Source: Helicobacter enhydrae (GTDB lineage: Bacteria > Campylobacterota > Campylobacteria > Campylobacterales > Helicobacteraceae). Taken from it: DNA of 64,000 bases. The stretch lies in NCBI RefSeq assembly GCF_001693335.1, contig NZ_CP016503.1:1-64000 (forward strand). The letters are read 5' to 3'. The position numbers were made by a program, and so were the translations under genes. Numbering within the stretch: position 1 is the first letter of the stretch; the number at the start of each line of letters is the position of its first letter. The notes beneath the pieces were generated by a model that was not told the DNA's origin, did not search any database, and worked only from the letters and a program-made list of their open reading frames with translations. Below, piece by piece: positions 8,936 through 17,882 of this stretch.

Positions 8936-10425
8936 TGCTTTTTTCATCTTATATTTTTGTATTCATTTTTTTACCTATAGTGTTTGCAGTATATTTTATA
9001 CTCAATTCCAAAGGATTTTACCGCTTTTCAATTGCTTGGCTTACTTTTGCAAGCTTGTTTTTTTATTCCTATTGGAATATTGCCTATTTGCCTCTTTTAT
9101 TGCTTTCGATCACTTTTAATTACACCATCTCTGGCTATATGCTGAAAGCAACAGATTCATCAGTATTTAGTCGCAAAACATTGTTAATTATTGCATTGGT
9201 TTTTAATATTGCCCTACTTGGCTTGTTTAAATATATGGATTTTTTTATAGATAATATCAATTTTGTTTTCGGGAGTCATATTGGATTATTGCATATTGTT
9301 TTGCCCTTAGGAATTAGTTTTTTCACAATCACACAAATTGCGTTTCTAGTGGATTGCTATGAAGGTTTGGTTAAAGAACGCAATCCGTTAAATTATGCGT
9401 TGTTTGTTACATTTTTTCCCCATCTAATCGCTGGACCAATATTGCATCACAAAGAGATGATGCCACAATTTGCCGATACAAAAAATAAAATTTTAAATTA
9501 TGAGAATCTTGCTATAGGATTATTTCTTTTTGCAATTGGATTATTCAAAAAGACTGTTATTGCTGATAGTTTTGCACCTTGGGCAGATGCTGGATTTGAT
9601 GCAGTAGATAATGGGTTGGTATTAAATCTCTTTGAATCTTGGGCTACGATTTTAAGCTATGCTTTTCAACTCTATTTTGATTTTAGTGGATATAGTGATA
9701 TGGCTGTAGCTTTGGGCTTGATGTTTAATGTCAAACTCCCCATTAATTTCAACTCACCTTTTAAAGCATTAAATATCTCTGATTTTTGGCGTAGATGGCA
9801 TATGAGTTTGACAAATTTTTTGACAACTTATATTTATACGCCTATGATTAGAGTATTCCAAAATCCTTCTTTTGCAAAAATGATGTTAGCAACATTTGTT
9901 ACATTTTTTATTGCTGGAATCTGGCATGGGGCTGGTTGGGGATTTGTGATTTTTGGAGCATTGCATGGTGTGGCTTTGGTTGTCAATCAATATTGGAAAA
10001 AGAAATTGAGCAAAATACTAAAAGTTAAGATTCCAAAAATCATATCTTGGTTTTTGACTTTTATTTTTGTGCTGATTGCTTGGGTCTTTTTTAGGGCAGA
10101 AAGTGTGCAAGGTGCATTCAATTTGCTCAAAGGAATGTTTAGCACAAATATCGTTTTGCCTATCTCTTTGGAGACTAGATTGAACTTTTTAATGCAATAT
10201 GGTATAGCATTTGGTAGATGGGCATCGGTCATTACAGAACCTAGCTATGTTGTTTTTTCTAGCATTGTATTTGGTTTTGTTGTATGTTTAGGATTTAAAA
10301 ATAGTATGCAAATTATTGCGAATTTCAAACCTACCAAACTTATGCTTTTAGCCATTGTTTTTTTGTCTGTCATTGCATTGTTGTGTTTTGATAGGACACA
10401 GCAATTTTTGTATTTTAATTTTTAG
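8935..10425 (+). CDS. MBOAT-family membrane-bound O-acyltransferase (AlgI-like)
   Basis: Polytopic membrane protein of 496 residues, the usual AlgI/DltB-type length. The conserved MBOAT core is visible: LPLGISFFTITQIAFLVDCYEG, FPHLIAGPILHHKEM, YSDMAVALGLMFNVKLPINF, DFWRRWHMSLTNFL, and the catalytic histidine region GIWHGAGWGFVIFGALHG. These enzymes pass an acyl group across the inner membrane to an extracytoplasmic glycan or protein. ATG 8935 shares one base with the SDR stop, so expression is coupled. The gene is intact. With the FkbH/ACP genes upstream, the natural inference is transfer of an island-made acyl group onto a surface glycan; the acceptor is unknown. Confidence 0.92.
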   Translation: MLFSSYIFVFIFLPIVFAVYFILNSKGFYRFSIAWLTFASLFFYSYWNIAYLPLLLLSITFNYTISGYMLKATDSSVFSRKTLLIIALVFNIALLGLFKYMDFFIDNINFVFGSHIGLLHIVLPLGISFFTITQIAFLVDCYEGLVKERNPLNYALFVTFFPHLIAGPILHHKEMMPQFADTKNKILNYENLAIGLFLFAIGLFKKTVIADSFAPWADAGFDAVDNGLVLNLFESWATILSYAFQLYFDFSGYSDMAVALGLMFNVKLPINFNSPFKALNISDFWRRWHMSLTNFLTTYIYTPMIRVFQNPSFAKMMLATFVTFFIAGIWHGAGWGFVIFGALHGVALVVNQYWKKKLSKILKVKIPKIISWFLTFIFVLIAWVFFRAESVQGAFNLLKGMFSTNIVLPISLETRLNFLMQYGIAFGRWASVITEPSYVVFSSIVFGFVVCLGFKNSMQIIANFKPTKLMLLAIVFLSVIALLCFDRTQQFLYFNF

Positions 10426-10435
10426 GGATTGATTG

Positions 10436-11599
10436 ATGAAATATAAAACTTTTGTTTTATCTTATATTTTTATTGTGTGTGCTTTAATATTGCTAGTTGT
10501 AATGGTTTTGTTTTATTTATCAAGAATTTTTGAACACAATAGTTTTGAAACAATCGTGAAAAGACAGACAGAACAAAACTCTATTTATGGCACAGCATTA
10601 AATGAAAATGTCTTTGGTTATAAGCTTGAACTCATAAAGCAAAGAAAGCCCGAAGTGATAGCACTTGGTTCATCAAGAGTGGGGCAAATTAGAGAGGAAT
10701 TTTTTACCACTTCTTTTGTTACTGCATCTAATGCAATGAATACTCTAAAAGAAGGGAAATATTTTTTACAAAAAGTATTAGAATTTTATAAACCCAAATT
10801 GGTGCTTATAGGATTGGATCCTTGGTTTTTTAATCCATCTATTCAAAATTACAAGATTGCGGAATATCAACAAATTGCAGGCACTAATATCAATATGCCA
10901 AAAATTAAAAGTATATTGCATCTCATCTATAAGAAGCAATTTTTCAAGCCAAAATATATTTTTGACAATCATTTTATTTCAAATCCTTATACCAGTCTTG
11001 ACTCTTTGGGATTGAATGCTATATACAAAGGTAGAGGGTTTCTAAAAGATGGATCTTATTTGTATAGTGAAGTATTTATTGATAAACCTACACAAGATGC
11101 AGGGTTTCAGGATACGACTCATAGGATTGAAAACAATTTGGCTCAATTTGTTTATGCTTCCCATATTGATAAAAGCCGCATAGAAGATCTTTTGAGTATG
11201 CTAAAGATTTTAACTGATCATCATATAGAGTTTGTAATTTTTATCACTCCTATGGCTCCACAAATATACACTCTTATGAAATCAAAACAAGAAAAATATG
11301 CCTATATTGAGGAACTATTTATCGCATTACAAAAGGCACATATCAAATTTTACAATTACTTTGATCCAACTCCTCTTAGTCGCAATAATTGTGAATTTCT
11401 CGATGGCTTTCATGGAGGAGATGTATTTTATGCAAGGATGTTTTATGATATGGCACAAAAACATACTTTATTAAAATCATATTCTAATCTCTCTTATCTT
11501 AGCGACATTATTACTACTCATAAGGGTAGGGTTTTTTCCAAAGATTCAATTAGCTTTTTCCCTGAAAAAGATTTTTTAAGACTTGGATGCAAAAAATGA
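10436..11599 (+). CDS. SGNH-hydrolase-like membrane-anchored protein, probable MBOAT partner
   Basis: About 387 residues with one N-terminal membrane anchor (LSYIFIVCALILLVVMVLFY) and a periplasmic domain. A GDS-like block is seen as VIALGSSRVGQIR and a late Asp-x-x-His block in EFLDGFHGGDVFYA, the pattern of SGNH/DltD/AlgJ-type proteins that complete acyl transfer outside the membrane. Start is ATG 10436, with AGGGA at 10424-10428; TTG 10433 directly before it is less likely. It begins 10 bases after the MBOAT gene, and MBOAT plus SGNH-like pairs are a common functional unit. Low similarity prevents naming a specific family member. Confidence 0.7.
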   Translation: MKYKTFVLSYIFIVCALILLVVMVLFYLSRIFEHNSFETIVKRQTEQNSIYGTALNENVFGYKLELIKQRKPEVIALGSSRVGQIREEFFTTSFVTASNAMNTLKEGKYFLQKVLEFYKPKLVLIGLDPWFFNPSIQNYKIAEYQQIAGTNINMPKIKSILHLIYKKQFFKPKYIFDNHFISNPYTSLDSLGLNAIYKGRGFLKDGSYLYSEVFIDKPTQDAGFQDTTHRIENNLAQFVYASHIDKSRIEDLLSMLKILTDHHIEFVIFITPMAPQIYTLMKSKQEKYAYIEELFIALQKAHIKFYNYFDPTPLSRNNCEFLDGFHGGDVFYARMFYDMAQKHTLLKSYSNLSYLSDIITTHKGRVFSKDSISFFPEKDFLRLGCKK

Positions 11600-11645
11600 A
11601 ACTCATAACATCGCTTTGCTAACAAACCTTGAGAGTTTCTCCCAC

Positions 11646-13632
11646 TCACTCTTTCACCCCCACGCTTCTAGCTCGTATTTGCCACCATTGAAACTCTTTG
11701 TAAGCCTTTATGCGTTCTATCAAAGCTTTGGGTGCTTTTCTAGGTTTATCCAAGATTTCAATCCCTATTGGATTTTTCCAAGGATAATACTCATCTCCAC
11801 CCATATAGATTCCAAGCTCATTAGCAAAGATTGTGGTATTGTAGGCAAATGGCTTATCTTGCTTTTGAGTAAGCATATTTTCTCCTCCATTGCTAAAATA
11901 TCTCACATTTGAAAGAGAATAAGCAAATAGCGTAGGAAAAATATCTTTATGCGATCCAAGTCTTGTAGGATCAAATCCAAATCTAACTGCATCTAAATAG
12001 GGCTTGGGAATATACAGATAGAGTGGGACTGAAAAATTTAGAAACTCTCTTTTGACTTCAAATGGGACAAGGCTACGCATTTTGTGATCACCTGTGGCTG
12101 CAATGATTGTTCTATCTTTGAGTGGTGAAGTTTTGATAAAATCCAAAAACTTTCCAAAACTATCATTGGCATATTGATAAGCCTCAGCAATAAGCATTCT
12201 TTTTTCATTGGGTAATATTTTTGAAATATCTTTTTTGAGAGGATAGGGTTTGTAATGAGTGGGGATAATCTCTGGCGGATGATTGGATGTCGTTAAAATG
12301 CAGATAAACAACGGCTTCGTGGCTTCCTGTAGAAGCTTGATGACCAAACGATAAACATATTCATCAGGAATGCCATAAGCTGTCTTGTATTGTTTGGATT
12401 GGGGATATAGATCAATGATTTCATTAGAATCATAAACTTTGTGTGCTCCCTGCACCAACGCATAATCCCCATACCCTGCCCAACTTGCATTTCCTGCTGT
12501 TAAAAAAATCACTTCATAACCATTTTGGGCATACAATCCAAAAGCATTCCCCTCTAAAGCCTTATTTTTTACCTTGCTTAATCCAATATGAGCCATAGGA
12601 GATCCAAAAAACAATCCAGAGAGACTAGCAGCAGTGCCATTGCTATAGGGTAGAAAACGAGAAAAAACAAAATCAGATTCAAAATGATGTCGCAAAGATC
12701 CCAAAAGATCAAACGCCACCTTATCATCAAATGCCAAAAAATTGTTTCCAAAACTCTCCATTAGATTCAAGATGACATGAGGTGGATTCTCTCGTAGGAA
12801 TGGATTTTGAGGAGTTGTTTCAAAAAAAGAAATTTTAGCTTTTGAAAGCAATGCTTTGCCCTCTTTTGAATCAGCCAATGAAAAATCAACACCCTCTCTA
12901 TAATCTCTGATAGCCCAAGCAAATGCCATAATAGGATGAGGCACAAGATGATTGATGCGTTTGAGAGATGAGACATTGCTTTGTGATCTCAAAAGTGGCT
13001 CTGAAAAAAATCCACCCCTCACTCCAGCAATAAAAAAGAAAAGAAATACAAGATTAAAGACAACAAGGGCGACTAGCTTCTTGCGGGGGGGGGGGTGAAA
13101 TAAAATCAGATTCTAAAGCAGAAGTTTTAGCTATTTTCCTAGCAAGGATATAACTCAAATATCCAATCCCCAAAGCAAACAAAATCCCCCATACAAGAGG
13201 ATAATCTTTGAAGGCAGTTGTAAGAATGAGCTTTGTGTCGTCGTTGATAAGTCCAAAAATAAAAATATCAATCTGTGTGCGATAGAGTTGAAAATAAAAA
13301 TAATTAATCAAATATGCTAGAGTAAACAAAAATCCATAGATTCCCATAATCCAAGCAAAGCACTCAAAAAACCTCTCTCTCCCCCATTGAAATAAATGGC
13401 ATATATATCCAAGCAAAAAAGGCAAAATCAAGGCACTTGCTACAATCCTCAAATCATACGCTAATCCATATTGATAAAAACGAAAGATTGAACTTAGATT
13501 CTCTTGCGTAATCTTCCAATCAATATAACTTAAATGCATAATGATTCTTGCAATCAATGCAAAACTCATAAAAATCACAATAAAAACAAAAATACTCAAA
13601 AGCAATTTTTGATTAAAACGAAAAACTTTCAT
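11646..13632 (-). CDS. LtaS/sulfatase-superfamily phospho-transferase, switched off by C11 tract
   Basis: Membrane protein with an alkaline-phosphatase-fold periplasmic domain, like lipoteichoic-acid-synthase and phosphoethanolamine/phosphoglycerol transferases. The first frame (about 190 residues from 13632) has four or five membrane helices. It hits a run of 11 C (coding strand) and stops at 13054. Removing one C gives PPPRKKLVALVVFNLVFLFFFIAGV, the last helix, and joins the second frame to 11646 without a gap. That frame shows the nucleophile-type region (FSRFLPYSNGTAASLSG), TTSNHPPEI, ATGDHKMRS and GSHKDIFPTLF. Restored length about 661 residues. ATG 13632 is chosen because GGAG lies 6-7 bases upstream; ATG 13653 is also in frame. 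Substrate unknown. Confidence 0.82.
13085..13095 (-). repeat. G11/C11 homopolymer in the LtaS-like gene
   Basis: Eleven consecutive G on the + strand, that is C11 in the coding strand. C10 or C13 fuses the N-terminal membrane part to the catalytic part. C11, as here, ends translation at 13054. Confidence 0.88.
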
Positions 13633-13758
13633 TTGGTTCTCCATATTTATCATCGCAAACTCTTTGTATTGTAATTACTTGGCAAAAACTTAGCCTAAGA
13701 AGCTTCAAGCAACAATGACTTTTTGTAGAGATTTGATGGTTTTGTGTTTTTGGCTTGA

Positions 13759-13835
13759 TGGTGTCCCCAGAGAGGTTCGAACTCCCGACCTTATGATTAG
13801 GAATCATACGCTCTATCCTGCTGAGCTATGAGGAC
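13759..13835 (-). tRNA. tRNA-Arg(CCT)
   Basis: On the minus strand the sequence folds as a cloverleaf. The acceptor stem GTCCTCA pairs with TGGGGAC; the D arm carries AGCTCAGCAGGATAGAGC; the anticodon stem-loop is TATGA-TTCCTAA-TCATA, giving anticodon CCT; the T arm has GGGAGTTCGAACCTCTC; and CCA is encoded at the 3' end (13759-13761 on the + strand). It lies between hup and the island that starts after nadC, so it may mark an island boundary. A short CCCC/GGGG hairpin (13846-13856) lies between it and hup. Confidence 0.96.
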
Positions 13836-13861
13836 GCATACATCCCCCAAAGGGGAATAGG

Positions 13862-14149
13862 TTATTTTTTGGCTGCTGCTACTTTGTCTTTCAAACCTTT
13901 TCCGGGCTTGAATTTTGGAACAAGCTTGTCAGCAGTTTTGTAAGTTTTGTCGCTTCCTGGAACTTTGCCTTCTTTTCCTTTTTGCAATGCAGTTTCAAAC
14001 TTTCCAAAACCAACCAACTCGATGCTCTCTTTTCTGATTAGTGCAGCTTCAACACCGGCGATAAAGCCATTAATCGCTTTTTCAGCCTCTTTTTTTGTTT
14101 CAAACTCACCAGCATCTTTGACAAGATCAATGAACTCTGATTTATTCAT
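13862..14149 (-). CDS. hup: DNA-binding protein HU
   Basis: Histone-like dimeric DNA-bending protein, 95 residues. MNKSEFIDLVKD at the start, the GFGKFE core strand and the arm region up to the FKPGKGLKDKV end match HU/IHF; lysine-rich tail AAAKK. ATG 14149 is chosen because the homologous start is MNKSEF and a purine-rich GGAGG lies just upstream on the coding strand. The longer frame to 14206 is not expected. It is transcribed toward the tRNA and divergently from gap; the 196-base intergenic stretch is T-rich. Confidence 0.95.
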   Translation of the reverse strand: MNKSEFIDLVKDAGEFETKKEAEKAINGFIAGVEAALIRKESIELVGFGKFETALQKGKEGKVPGSDKTYKTADKLVPKFKPGKGLKDKVAAAKK

Positions 14150-14345
14150 AACAAACCTCCATAAAAGTATAAGATGTATCTTTGAAAGTCGCAAAGATAG
14201 GCACATTCTACAAATTTTTTATCAAATAATCAAGAAAAATGGGGTTTTTGTGGCAGTTTTTTGTTTTTTTTTATAAAATTTCTCTGAAAAAGATTGAGAA
14301 TATACAAAATCGACAAATCAAGCAAGGTGCGTGTTGGAGGGTGCT

Positions 14346-15341
14346 ATGAAAAAGGTAAAAGTTGGAATCAATGGTAGTGGTAGGATTGGTCTATGCACAG
14401 CAAGAGTGATTGCTCAACGCGAAGATGTGGAGCTTGTAGCGATCAATACTACTGCGGATATAGATACTTTGGTGCATTTGATCAAATATGATTCGGTGCA
14501 TCGCGGATTTGAAGTGCAAAAAATCAATGACACAACAATCAGCATGGGGTATTCCAAAAACATAAAAGTCTTGAGTTCGCGTATTCCTCAAGAGATTGGC
14601 TTTGGTGCTTGTGGGGTGGAGGGGGTGATAGAATGCACGGGAGCGTTTAATTCTCTAGAAAAATCTTCACTCCACCTAAATGGCGGAGTGCAAAAAGTGA
14701 TCATTTCTGCACCAGCAGATGAAACGCCAACTTATGTCTATGGGGTTAATCACACACAATATCAAGGTGAAGCGGTGATCTCAAATGCAAGTTGCACAAC
14801 TAATTGTTTGGCTCCCATTGTGCAAGTGCTCGATTTGGCGTTTGGGATTGTTGATGGGTTGATGACAACGGTGCATAGCTATACCAATGACCAAAATCTC
14901 CTTGATGTGAGGCACAAAGACATACGCCGTGCAAGAGCTGCAGGGCTAAACACGATCCCCACAAGCACGGGTGCAGCCAAAGCTGTCGGTTTGGTTTTGC
15001 CACATTTGAATGGCAAACTCAACGGCTTTGCGATTCGTGTCCCAACACCTGATGTGAGCTTGGTGGATTTGAGCGTCAATCTCAAACAAAAAGTCACTCC
15101 TCAAGAAGTCAATGCTCTAATGCGCGAAGTGAGTGTGGGGGACAAAAAGGGCATCATCGGTATAGATGAGGACAAATGTGTGTCAAGTGATTTTATAGGC
15201 TCTTCTTTGAGTGCTATTTTTGTCCCAGACAAAACCATTGTAGTCGGGGATTCTCACCTCAAGGTGTTGGCGTGGTATGACAATGAGATGGGATACTGCA
15301 ATCGTTTGGTGGATATGAGTGTCTATACTTTGAGGTTTTAG
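14346..15341 (+). CDS. gap: Glyceraldehyde-3-phosphate dehydrogenase, type I
   Basis: Oxidises glyceraldehyde 3-phosphate to 1,3-bisphosphoglycerate with NAD(P). The Rossmann start is VGINGSGRIG; the catalytic site SNASCTTNC places the nucleophile at Cys150 counted from ATG 14346. Also seen are NDQNLLDVRHKD, the STGAAKAVG motif and the C-terminal WYDNEMGYCNRLVDM. Length 331 residues. ATG 14346 follows GGAGGG at 14336-14341; the upstream in-frame TTG at 14331 is not needed. It heads gap-pgi-pgk, with pgi starting 7 bases after its stop. The GSGRIG variant, rather than the usual GFGRIG, matches my memory of Helicobacter enzymes. Confidence 0.96.
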   Translation: MKKVKVGINGSGRIGLCTARVIAQREDVELVAINTTADIDTLVHLIKYDSVHRGFEVQKINDTTISMGYSKNIKVLSSRIPQEIGFGACGVEGVIECTGAFNSLEKSSLHLNGGVQKVIISAPADETPTYVYGVNHTQYQGEAVISNASCTTNCLAPIVQVLDLAFGIVDGLMTTVHSYTNDQNLLDVRHKDIRRARAAGLNTIPTSTGAAKAVGLVLPHLNGKLNGFAIRVPTPDVSLVDLSVNLKQKVTPQEVNALMREVSVGDKKGIIGIDEDKCVSSDFIGSSLSAIFVPDKTIVVGDSHLKVLAWYDNEMGYCNRLVDMSVYTLRF

Positions 15342-15347
15342 GCTGCA

Positions 15348-16619
15348 ATGATCAAGTTTGAGAGTTTTTATGATGCAATCAGATCAAGATCGATCCCCAA
15401 TCCTAGCAGCGAGGCGTTGGATAGCGTCTATGAGGCGATTGTCAAAGAAAAAGTTTCCAACAAAAGTGGTTACTACAATCTTCCTTTTGAAAGTCGTGCC
15501 ATCCAAGATAGTAGGCAATACATTCAAGCAAATCAAGAGTTTTTGTGTGGAATCAAACATCTTGTGATCATTGGTGTTGGGGGGAGTTCTTTGGGGACAA
15601 AAGCGATTGATACGATGCTTTGCCATCTTCCAAATCGCAAGGCGATAGAGCTAAAGTTTTTGGAGCATACAGATCCCATCGAGATCAGCAAAACTTTACA
15701 GGGTATCACCCTTGCAGATACGCTGTTTCTGATGGTTTCCAAATCTGGAAGCACGATTGAGACATCTTCACTGGCTAAATATGTGATCCATCATTTTGAG
15801 TTGCTCTCGCATCCCAAGCATTTGGTCGTGATTACAGATGAAGATTCGCCACTTTGCCATTGGGCAAAGCTCAAAGAGATCTATTGCATTTGCATTGCCA
15901 AAAATGTCGGAGGTCGGTTTTCGGTTTTGAGCTCTGTGGGGATTCTGCCTTTGATGATTTTGGGCTATGATGTGCAAAGTTTGCTTGATGGTGCAAAGAT
16001 TTTTGTGATGAATTTTTTGCATCGCAAAGAAGATCATTTGCTTAGAAAAGCAATCTTTTTGGCAAAGAGTCGTGAGCGTTATCAAAACAATGTGTTGTTT
16101 TCTTATTCGAGTTCATTTAAGGATTTCAACTCTTGGTATGTGCAACTTTGGGCAGAGAGTTTGGGCAAAATTGATGCTTATGGCAAAAAGGTCGGACTCA
16201 CGCCTATTGCTTTGATTGGGAGTATCGATCAGCATTCTTTTTTGCAGTTGATTGTGCAGGGGAGTTTGGATAAAACCGTGACTTTTTTAAATATCAATCG
16301 CAAAAATTACACAGAGCCAAAGATACCTGATTTGCGTATGGAGTTTTTGGAAAATACAGATTATGTCAATGGAGCCTCATTTGCCAAGCTTATCAGCAAA
16401 CAACAGATTGCAACCAAAGAGACTCTGCAGGCTGAAGGGATACCTACAGATGAAATCGTGATTGATTTTTTGTGCGAAAAAAGTGTAGGACAATTGATTG
16501 TGTATTTTGAGCTTCTGACTTCTTGTGTCGGTAAGATTATGGATATCAACACCTATGATCAGCCCGGCGTAGAGTTTGGCAAGATTCGCTTGAAAGAAAT
16601 GTTTGATGTTAAAACTTGA
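15348..16619 (+). CDS. pgi: Glucose-6-phosphate isomerase
   Basis: Interconverts glucose 6-phosphate and fructose 6-phosphate. Phosphate-binding SIS features are present: GVGGSSLGTKAID and VSKSGSTIETSS. The family signature follows in VGGRFSVLSSVGILPL, and GSIDQHSFLQLIVQG carries the catalytic-region His and Gln. At 423 residues it is the short type, like that of Campylobacter, rather than the ~545-residue H. pylori form I recall. It begins 7 bases after gap. Placing pgi between gap and pgk differs from H. pylori, where I recall gap and pgk being adjacent without it. Confidence 0.95.
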   Translation: MIKFESFYDAIRSRSIPNPSSEALDSVYEAIVKEKVSNKSGYYNLPFESRAIQDSRQYIQANQEFLCGIKHLVIIGVGGSSLGTKAIDTMLCHLPNRKAIELKFLEHTDPIEISKTLQGITLADTLFLMVSKSGSTIETSSLAKYVIHHFELLSHPKHLVVITDEDSPLCHWAKLKEIYCICIAKNVGGRFSVLSSVGILPLMILGYDVQSLLDGAKIFVMNFLHRKEDHLLRKAIFLAKSRERYQNNVLFSYSSSFKDFNSWYVQLWAESLGKIDAYGKKVGLTPIALIGSIDQHSFLQLIVQGSLDKTVTFLNINRKNYTEPKIPDLRMEFLENTDYVNGASFAKLISKQQIATKETLQAEGIPTDEIVIDFLCEKSVGQLIVYFELLTSCVGKIMDINTYDQPGVEFGKIRLKEMFDVKT

Positions 16620-16661
16620 TTTGCTACAATTTGAGACATATTTTGACTTAAGGAGGATTTG

Positions 16662-17873
16662 ATGTTGGCGGTTGCTGGAATAGAGTTGATGCAAAAAGTG
16701 CAGACTCCTCGCGATGTGAATCTAGAAGACAAAAGGGTTTTGATTCGCGTTGATTTCAATGTCCCAATGGATCAGGAGTTCAACATCTCTGATGATACGC
16801 GTATGCGTGAAGCTTTGCCTACAATCAATTATTGTATTGATCAGGGGGCAAAAAGCATCATACTTGTGAGCCATTTGGGACGCCCAGTGGGCAAAAATCC
16901 AGATTTTTCATTGAAGCATATCCTTAAGCGTTTGGAGCGTTTGTTGGGCAAAACCGTGGTGTTTGCCGATGATATTGATAGTGCCAAAAGTATCCAAGCG
17001 ACGGTGAAAAACAACAATATCATTCTGCTTGAAAACATTCGTTTCTATGAGGGGGAAGAGCGTAACGATGAGGCACTTTCAAAAGAATTATCAAGTTTGT
17101 GTGATGTGTATATCAATGATGCCTTTGGGACGAGCCATAGGGCACACGCTAGCACTTATGGAATCACGCGATTTGTGCCACACAAAGTCGCAGGACTTTT
17201 GCTCAAAAAAGAGATTGATTCTTTTGCCAAAGCGTTTTCTAATCCATTGAAGCCTGTTTTGTTGATTGTGGGCGGAAGTAAGGTGAGCTCCAAGCTTGAA
17301 TTGTTGAATAATATTTTGGATCTAGTGGATAAAATCATCATCGGCGGAGCGATGAGCAATACTTTTCTCAAAGCTTTGGGGTGCGAAATGCAAAAATCAC
17401 TTGTAGAAGAAGATTTGGTGGGGGAAGCACTCAAAATTTTGGAACACGCCAAAGAAAAAAAGGTAAAGGTGTATTTGCCCGTCGATGTTGTAAGCACGGA
17501 TTCTTTGAATGCACCAAAAGAGATCAAAATCACTCCTGTGCAAGATGTGCCTGAGAATTTTATGGCTGTGGATATTGGACCTGCGAGCACCAAGCTGTTT
17601 GCTCAAGTCGTGCGTGATAGCCAAACGATTGTTTGGAATGGACCTTTGGGTGTGTATGAGGTGAGCCAATTCTCTAGAGGGACTTTTAATATTGCTCATA
17701 GCATTTCTGATGCGTATGCTTTTAGCTTGATTGGTGGTGGTGATACGGCTGATGCGATTGATAAGGCAGGAGAGAGGGATAATATGAGCTTCATTTCTAC
17801 AGGTGGTGGGGCATCTCTTGAGCTTTTGGAAGGCAAGGTTTTACCAGCCTTTGAAGTGTTGGACAAAAGATAA
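16662..17873 (+). CDS. pgk: Phosphoglycerate kinase
   Basis: Transfers phosphate from 1,3-bisphosphoglycerate to ADP. Seen are RVLIRVDFNVPMD, VSHLGRPVGK, the DAFGTSHRAHAS motif, GGSKVSSKLELL, the NGPLGVYE hinge and the nucleotide-binding GGGDTADAI with STGGGASLELL near the end. Length 403 residues. ATG 16662 is used, with AAGGAGG at 16650-16656; the preceding TTG at 16659 is unneeded. A TACAAT at 16625-16630 could be its own -10 element in the 42-base gap after pgi. The extra N-terminal residues before VQTPRDVNLEDK are not part of the usual core. Confidence 0.95.
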   Translation: MLAVAGIELMQKVQTPRDVNLEDKRVLIRVDFNVPMDQEFNISDDTRMREALPTINYCIDQGAKSIILVSHLGRPVGKNPDFSLKHILKRLERLLGKTVVFADDIDSAKSIQATVKNNNIILLENIRFYEGEERNDEALSKELSSLCDVYINDAFGTSHRAHASTYGITRFVPHKVAGLLLKKEIDSFAKAFSNPLKPVLLIVGGSKVSSKLELLNNILDLVDKIIIGGAMSNTFLKALGCEMQKSLVEEDLVGEALKILEHAKEKKVKVYLPVDVVSTDSLNAPKEIKITPVQDVPENFMAVDIGPASTKLFAQVVRDSQTIVWNGPLGVYEVSQFSRGTFNIAHSISDAYAFSLIGGGDTADAIDKAGERDNMSFISTGGGASLELLEGKVLPAFEVLDKR

Positions 17874-17882
17874 AGTGGGGCA

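Noticed and set aside
13862-14206. A longer HU protein starting at 14206
   Set aside because: The conserved start is MNKSEF (ATG 14149) with a GGAGG just upstream; the extra 19 residues are not HU-like.
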